Below are positions 60,169 through 64,000 of a stretch of 64,000 bases of DNA, one piece after another. The notes under the pieces are model-generated. The model was not told the DNA's origin, searched no databases, and was given only the letters and a program-made list of their open reading frames with translations. How positions within the stretch are numbered: position 1 is the stretch's first letter; the number at the start of each line of letters is the position of its first letter. Location: positions 1 to 64,000 of the forward strand of contig JAJCYI010000127.1 of NCBI GenBank assembly GCA_029263015.1, given 5' to 3'. The position numbers and the translations under genes were made by a program. This DNA comes from Saprospiraceae bacterium (lineage in GTDB: Bacteria; Bacteroidota; Bacteroidia; Chitinophagales; Saprospiraceae).

Positions 60169-61554
60169 ATGTTCCCTTCTCCTTTTTATCGAAAATTGGG
60201 CTATGCCGTTTGGCTGATAATGCTGATAATGGCATTGGTATTTTACCAGGAGCGGGCATTTTTTATGGATGCTGGGTTTCAGTTGTTCAACATGATAAAT
60301 GAGGGAAGTATCCAGATTTACCATTACCGATTTGTAACGGGGATTCCCCAAATCTCACCTTATTTATTGTTACAGGGAGGGGCGCCACTATGGATATTAG
60401 GCATAGCATTTTCCGCATCGTACATCTTGTTTTTTTTGTTTGTGTACCATCTGTTGGTAAGGTATTTAAAAAATGAATTTTTAGGATGGGTGCTGATTTT
60501 GCTATTTACGTTGATATCTTTTGATGCATTTTACCACATGCAAAGTGAATTTTACCTTGGGCTCGCCCTTTTGCTTTTGTCATTCGGAGTGGTATTGCGA
60601 TTTCCTGAACTAAAGAAGAAATGGTTGTTTCCAATTTTGTTACCGCTGTTGTTCACCGTTGGCTTTTCCCATAAACTTTCATTGGTATTTTTCCTTTTCC
60701 TCTGGGTGTTTTTTTGGATAGGAAAAAAGGAATTAAGACATTATCGCTATGTTTTATTTTTAATCATGTTCTTGGTTATCGCTGCTATAAAATCCATTTA
60801 TTTCACCAATTGGTATGAAGCGGCAAAGCAGGTTGGATTCCAAAATAATTTGATCGCTTACTTCCCCAATTACCACACACTTCCATCCAATATCATTTTC
60901 CTGAAAAGGTGTCTTTACTATTATTATATGCTGCCAATATTGTTGCTTGCAGTAAGTGTATTTTATTTTTATAATAAAAAATGGATGAAACTGGCAGTGA
61001 CCTGGGCTTTCTTCATTGGCTTTCTGATGCTGTACAACATCTCTGACCCCACGGCCAAAACCAGGTTCTACTCTGAAGTAACATATCTGCCGTTGAGTAT
61101 CATAGTATCTGTTCCTTTCCTGTTCGATCTCGTACCTTTTTTGATAAAAAAAGTAAATTGGATACCTGCTTTTTTTGTACTTCTTATGTTTTTGCGCCTT
61201 GCATCAATTGCATGGAACCATCAAACTTTTGAAAGGAATTTCACTTGGATAAAAGACCAACTGCGGCATTCAGAAACATTGCAGACCAATCGCTTTTTGA
61301 TAAAAAAGGAAAATGTCCCTTTGGATACGGTGTTGATGGAATGGGGTGTTCCATTCACTGCCATGCACCTTTCGTCGCTCAATAAACCAAAGGCATCAAA
61401 AACGCTGCTGATAATGCCTGACTTTGATTGGTATGCTAATAAATTAGATAGTACAAATTTATTCTTTTCCCCTTTTCATAAAACGATTACTAATAAGGAA
61501 CTGAACAACAAATACTATGATCTGGAAAAAGCGAAGTACCGGGAGATAAAGTGA
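60169..61554 (+). CDS. Unrecognised multi-pass membrane protein
   Basis: 461 residues with about ten to eleven hydrophobic helices (for example 11-27, 64-90, 98-115, 122-140, 150-180, 195-213) and a hydrophilic C-terminal tail of about 110 residues. The pattern of an early acidic loop after helix 1 (ERAFFMDAGFQLFNMI, with Asp34) resembles GT-C glycosyltransferases, which place an Asp in the first external loop, but no other family motif is recognised. It starts 80 bp after the repressor gene on the same strand and may be co-transcribed with it. Function cannot be assigned. Confidence 0.65.
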   Translation: MFPSPFYRKLGYAVWLIMLIMALVFYQERAFFMDAGFQLFNMINEGSIQIYHYRFVTGIPQISPYLLLQGGAPLWILGIAFSASYILFFLFVYHLLVRYLKNEFLGWVLILLFTLISFDAFYHMQSEFYLGLALLLLSFGVVLRFPELKKKWLFPILLPLLFTVGFSHKLSLVFFLFLWVFFWIGKKELRHYRYVLFLIMFLVIAAIKSIYFTNWYEAAKQVGFQNNLIAYFPNYHTLPSNIIFLKRCLYYYYMLPILLLAVSVFYFYNKKWMKLAVTWAFFIGFLMLYNISDPTAKTRFYSEVTYLPLSIIVSVPFLFDLVPFLIKKVNWIPAFFVLLMFLRLASIAWNHQTFERNFTWIKDQLRHSETLQTNRFLIKKENVPLDTVLMEWGVPFTAMHLSSLNKPKASKTLLIMPDFDWYANKLDSTNLFFSPFHKTITNKELNNKYYDLEKAKYREIK

Positions 61555-61636
61555 GGAAGCGGAAATCTTAAGAACGAGTAAAATACTGATTATTAAAACG
61601 TTAGGTTGGTAAATCTATGTCCTTGAAAGGAAGACA

Positions 61637-62968
61637 CTAATCCTCAATCACTTCTTCCCCATTCTCTTTTTCTTTTGATTTTGGATGAAATTCAGCTTCA
61701 ACCAGTTCTGGGCTGGCTTGGAACATTTTTACGATTTTCACTTGGTATTCATCCACATAAATAATGTCACCTTCTTCTGGAATCTCTTCTGACAATTTCA
61801 AGATCAGGCCTGACAAGGTATGGTACTCATCGCCTTCGGAAAACGGAGAAGGCACCATATCGTTGATTTCATCGAGCGGGTTTTGGGCTTGAATGCGGTA
61901 AATATTATCGTTTGCCTTTTCAACGATTGGGGTTTCCGTGTCGTATTCGTCCTGTATTTCACCAACCAATTCTTCGATGATATCTTCCAATGTCACCAAC
62001 CCTACAGTGCCCCCGAACTCGTTCACGACAATAGCCAATTGCTCATGGGCTTTTTGAAATTGCCGCAAAAGCTGCATTACCTTTTTGTTGGACGAAACAT
62101 ATTGGATTGGACGAATAATATCTTTGATCTGTTTCTTGTCATTCTGTTGCCTCGACAACATCAGCAGGTCTTTGGTGTGTATAAAACCTAATATATTGTC
62201 AATGCTTTCTTCGTAAACCGGAAAACGAGAGTACCCTTCTTCGAGTGAAAGCTCAATCGCCTCATCCAATTTAGCACCCATTTCAATGGCGGCAATTTGA
62301 GTGCGCGGTTGGAGGATTTGCCAGACAAAACGATCGTCAAAGTCGAATACATTTTGGATCAACTCCCTTTCAGTAGCTTCAATGGCACCACCTTCCGCAC
62401 TTTCTGCAATAATCATTTTTAATTCTTCTTCAGAATGCACCACGTCTTGCTTGGAAGGTTTAAGCCTCAAAATATTGAGGAAAAAATTTGCAAACCCATT
62501 CAACAACCAACTGAGCGGGCTAAACAAAAGGCGGAAAAAGCGCAGCGGCCAAGCGATGGCCAAAGTAGTATTAAGGGGGTGATGGATGGCCATTGATTTT
62601 GGAATCAATTCCCCAAAAACAAAATGCAGCACTACAATCAGGATAAAAGCAAGGAAAAGGGCAAGGATATGGATTGTGGTTTCAGGAAGGGCAAGGTTGA
62701 ATATTTCCAAAAAATGTCCGATGCCTTTGGCAACAATCGGCTTTCCGGTCCAACCTAAGCCAAGGCTTGACAAGGTAATTCCCAATTGGGAAACAGCTAT
62801 ATAGGCATCAAGATTGTTGACGATGTTTTCAGCAATCCTGGCATTAAAGCTATGGGTGGTCTTTGAATGGATCTGGGACAAGCGTACCTTCACTATGGCA
62901 AATTCAGCTGCCACAAAAAAGCCATTCAATAAAACTAATAAAATAATAAATAATATGTCAGAAACCAT
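61637..62968 (-). CDS. CNNM/CBS-pair protein (HlyC/CorC family)
   Basis: 443 residues. The N-terminal CNNM domain (1-190) has four hydrophobic segments, with LLVLLNGFFVAAEFAIVKVR at the start and LGWTGKPIVAKGIGHFL. The CBS pair at about 205-330 includes MQPRTQIAAIE-like ILQPRTQIAAIEM and FIHTKDLLML, EFGGTVGLVTLEDIIEELVG. The C-terminal CorC_HlyC module ends the protein (GDEYHTLSGLILKLSEEIPE; VDEYQVKIVKMF). Members are transporters or regulators linked to Mg2+ and Na+ handling; the hemolysin name is historical. In Bacteroidota such a gene (gldE) is near gldD in some genomes, but not here. Confidence 0.9.
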   Translation of the reverse strand: MVSDILFIILLVLLNGFFVAAEFAIVKVRLSQIHSKTTHSFNARIAENIVNNLDAYIAVSQLGITLSSLGLGWTGKPIVAKGIGHFLEIFNLALPETTIHILALFLAFILIVVLHFVFGELIPKSMAIHHPLNTTLAIAWPLRFFRLLFSPLSWLLNGFANFFLNILRLKPSKQDVVHSEEELKMIIAESAEGGAIEATERELIQNVFDFDDRFVWQILQPRTQIAAIEMGAKLDEAIELSLEEGYSRFPVYEESIDNILGFIHTKDLLMLSRQQNDKKQIKDIIRPIQYVSSNKKVMQLLRQFQKAHEQLAIVVNEFGGTVGLVTLEDIIEELVGEIQDEYDTETPIVEKANDNIYRIQAQNPLDEINDMVPSPFSEGDEYHTLSGLILKLSEEIPEEGDIIYVDEYQVKIVKMFQASPELVEAEFHPKSKEKENGEEVIED

Positions 62969-63130
62969 ATGTATGGTTGGCTATAGGCTAATTGTTGATT
63001 CTCCTTTCTACTGAACAACGCTCAAAATTGTTGAGGAATCACAGCAAATGTACTGCAATTATTTTCATTTGTAGATTTTCACCAAAAACCGCTACCTTAC
63101 CCGCTTTATATTAAACGAAAACACAACTAT

Positions 63131-64000
63131 ATGACTTCTTCACCTTCCAATGACGCTCCTGACATGAAACTCTTTTGGGGCTGTTTTATCGCATTGATCG
63201 CAACTTCATTTGGCTTTATTGCTAGAGTGCTCACGGCTGGCGAATGGGCTGGCGAATTCGGGCTTTCTGAGACACAGACTGGGGAAATCCTTGGTGCGGG
63301 CCTGTGGCCATTTGCGATCAGTATTATATTGTTCAGCCTAATCATTGATAGGGTTGGATACAAAGTCGCCATGTACTTTGGCCTGGCTTGCCACGTCATT
63401 TCTACTATTTTGATCATTTCGGCCAAAGGATACTGGGGAATGTACCTCGGCACGTTCACATTGGCTTTGGCCAGTGGCATGGTGGAGGCATACATCAATC
63501 CAGTGGTGGCCACGATGTTCAACAAGGACAAAACCAAATGGCTCAATGTTTTACATGCTGGTTGGCCGGGCGGCTTGGTTGTCGGTGGCATTTTGGCCAT
63601 CCTGCTGGGATCAAGCGTTGGTTGGCGGGTCAAAATCGGCCTGATCCTCATTCCGATGGTGGTTTACGCATTCATGCTTTTCAATAAAAAATTCCCATTG
63701 CAGGAACGGGTATCCGCGGGAATTTCCTACAAAGACATGCTGAAAGAGGTGGGGGCCATCGGTGCACTCATTATTTCGTTGATGATGTTTTCAGAAATAG
63801 GTCGGGTTTTCGGTTTTCCAAGCGCGGTCGTTTATGGCCTTGCTGCCCTGACAAGCATCGGGTTGGGCGTTTACACCAAATCTCTGGGGCGTCCCTTATT
63901 TATCTTTTTACTACTCATTATGATGCCTCTGGCCTCCACCGAGTTGGGCGTCGATAGTTGGATTACCTCGCTGATGGAAAGTGAAATGGGGCGCATTGGC
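63131..64000 (+). CDS. MFS transporter, N-terminal 290 residues (cut by window end)
   Basis: An open frame of exactly 290 codons from ATG at 63131 to the window edge, with no stop. The first helix is at about 13-33 (LFWGCFIALIATSFGFIARV). The second-helix to third-helix loop has IIDRVGYKVAMYFG, the MFS signature D-R-x-G-x-K/R variant. LGTFTLALASGMVEAYINPV and NVLHAGWPGGLVVGGIL follow, with eight or so helices before the cut. Sugar-permease-like members with ALASGxxEAxINPxVA occur in this phylum; the substrate is not assignable. It diverges from the CNNM gene, with a 162-bp gap. Confidence 0.88.
   Translation, partial: MTSSPSNDAPDMKLFWGCFIALIATSFGFIARVLTAGEWAGEFGLSETQTGEILGAGLWPFAISIILFSLIIDRVGYKVAMYFGLACHVISTILIISAKGYWGMYLGTFTLALASGMVEAYINPVVATMFNKDKTKWLNVLHAGWPGGLVVGGILAILLGSSVGWRVKIGLILIPMVVYAFMLFNKKFPLQERVSAGISYKDMLKEVGAIGALIISLMMFSEIGRVFGFPSAVVYGLAALTSIGLGVYTKSLGRPLFIFLLLIMMPLASTELGVDSWITSLMESEMGRIG

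Noticed and set aside
63127-63651. 174-codon minus-strand frame opposite the MFS gene
   Set aside because: The plus-strand frame is open for all 290 codons to the window edge and has transmembrane helices and MFS motifs.

Overview
The window is a contiguous chromosomal segment of a Bacteroidota bacterium, most likely from the Saprospiria/Lewinella side of the phylum. The evidence is two secreted proteins with type IX secretion (Por) C-terminal sorting domains, candidate promoters of the Bacteroidota TAnnTTTG type, a BamA/UppS neighbourhood, a mevalonate-pathway diphosphomevalonate decarboxylase and an S24 repressor. No rRNA, tRNA, CRISPR array or integrated prophage was seen. Placement below phylum is inference.

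Left half (1-30,000), all on the minus strand: one long exopolysaccharide/capsule locus, read from right to left. It opens with a PHP-type tyrosine phosphatase (29857), a WecA/MraY-like lipid-sugar phosphotransferase, a Wza-like export lipoprotein, a Wzc-like tyrosine autokinase and a Wzm/Wzt ABC exporter. A sugar aminotransferase and formyltransferase follow (an N-formyl 4-amino-4,6-dideoxyhexose is likely). Then come a GT2, an MBOAT acyltransferase with two SGNH-like paralogues, five GT-B glycosyltransferases, a further SGNH protein, a Wzy-like polymerase, an asparagine synthase and a carbamoyltransferase. The locus ends with an FkbM methyltransferase, a 49-residue DUF5989 protein and an SxtJ protein. 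A very AT-rich DUF262/DUF1524 putative nuclease sits inside this tail. A candidate promoter at 30352-30384 would give a leader of roughly 490 nt.

Middle (30,500-46,990), also minus: LptF/G permease, queuine tRNA-ribosyltransferase, an HD-PycTM fusion protein, a VanX-like dipeptidase, a DUF523 protein, a beta-helix T9SS cargo protein, diphosphomevalonate decarboxylase, and a TolC/HlyD/RND efflux set. The efflux set is interrupted by a RAYT/IS200-like transposase whose gene is flanked on each side by two REP-like palindromes.

Right part (47,000-64,000), mixed strands: an LVIVD-repeat T9SS protein, fabI, a DUF58 protein, a small unknown, a DUF6249 protein, bamA, uppS, a second WecA-like transferase, a glucosaminidase divergent from an S24 repressor, an unknown multi-pass membrane protein, a CNNM/CBS (HlyC/CorC) protein and an MFS transporter cut by the window end.

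The feature least explained by known gene families lies between the genes. Many 3' gene junctions carry hairpins built of stuttering short words (tandem copies in one arm, inverted copies in the other), with a different word at most junctions. There are also three 160-190 nt imperfect palindromes that look like MITEs; two of these share terminal sequence. Coordinates of short sites were counted by hand and may be off by a base or two.
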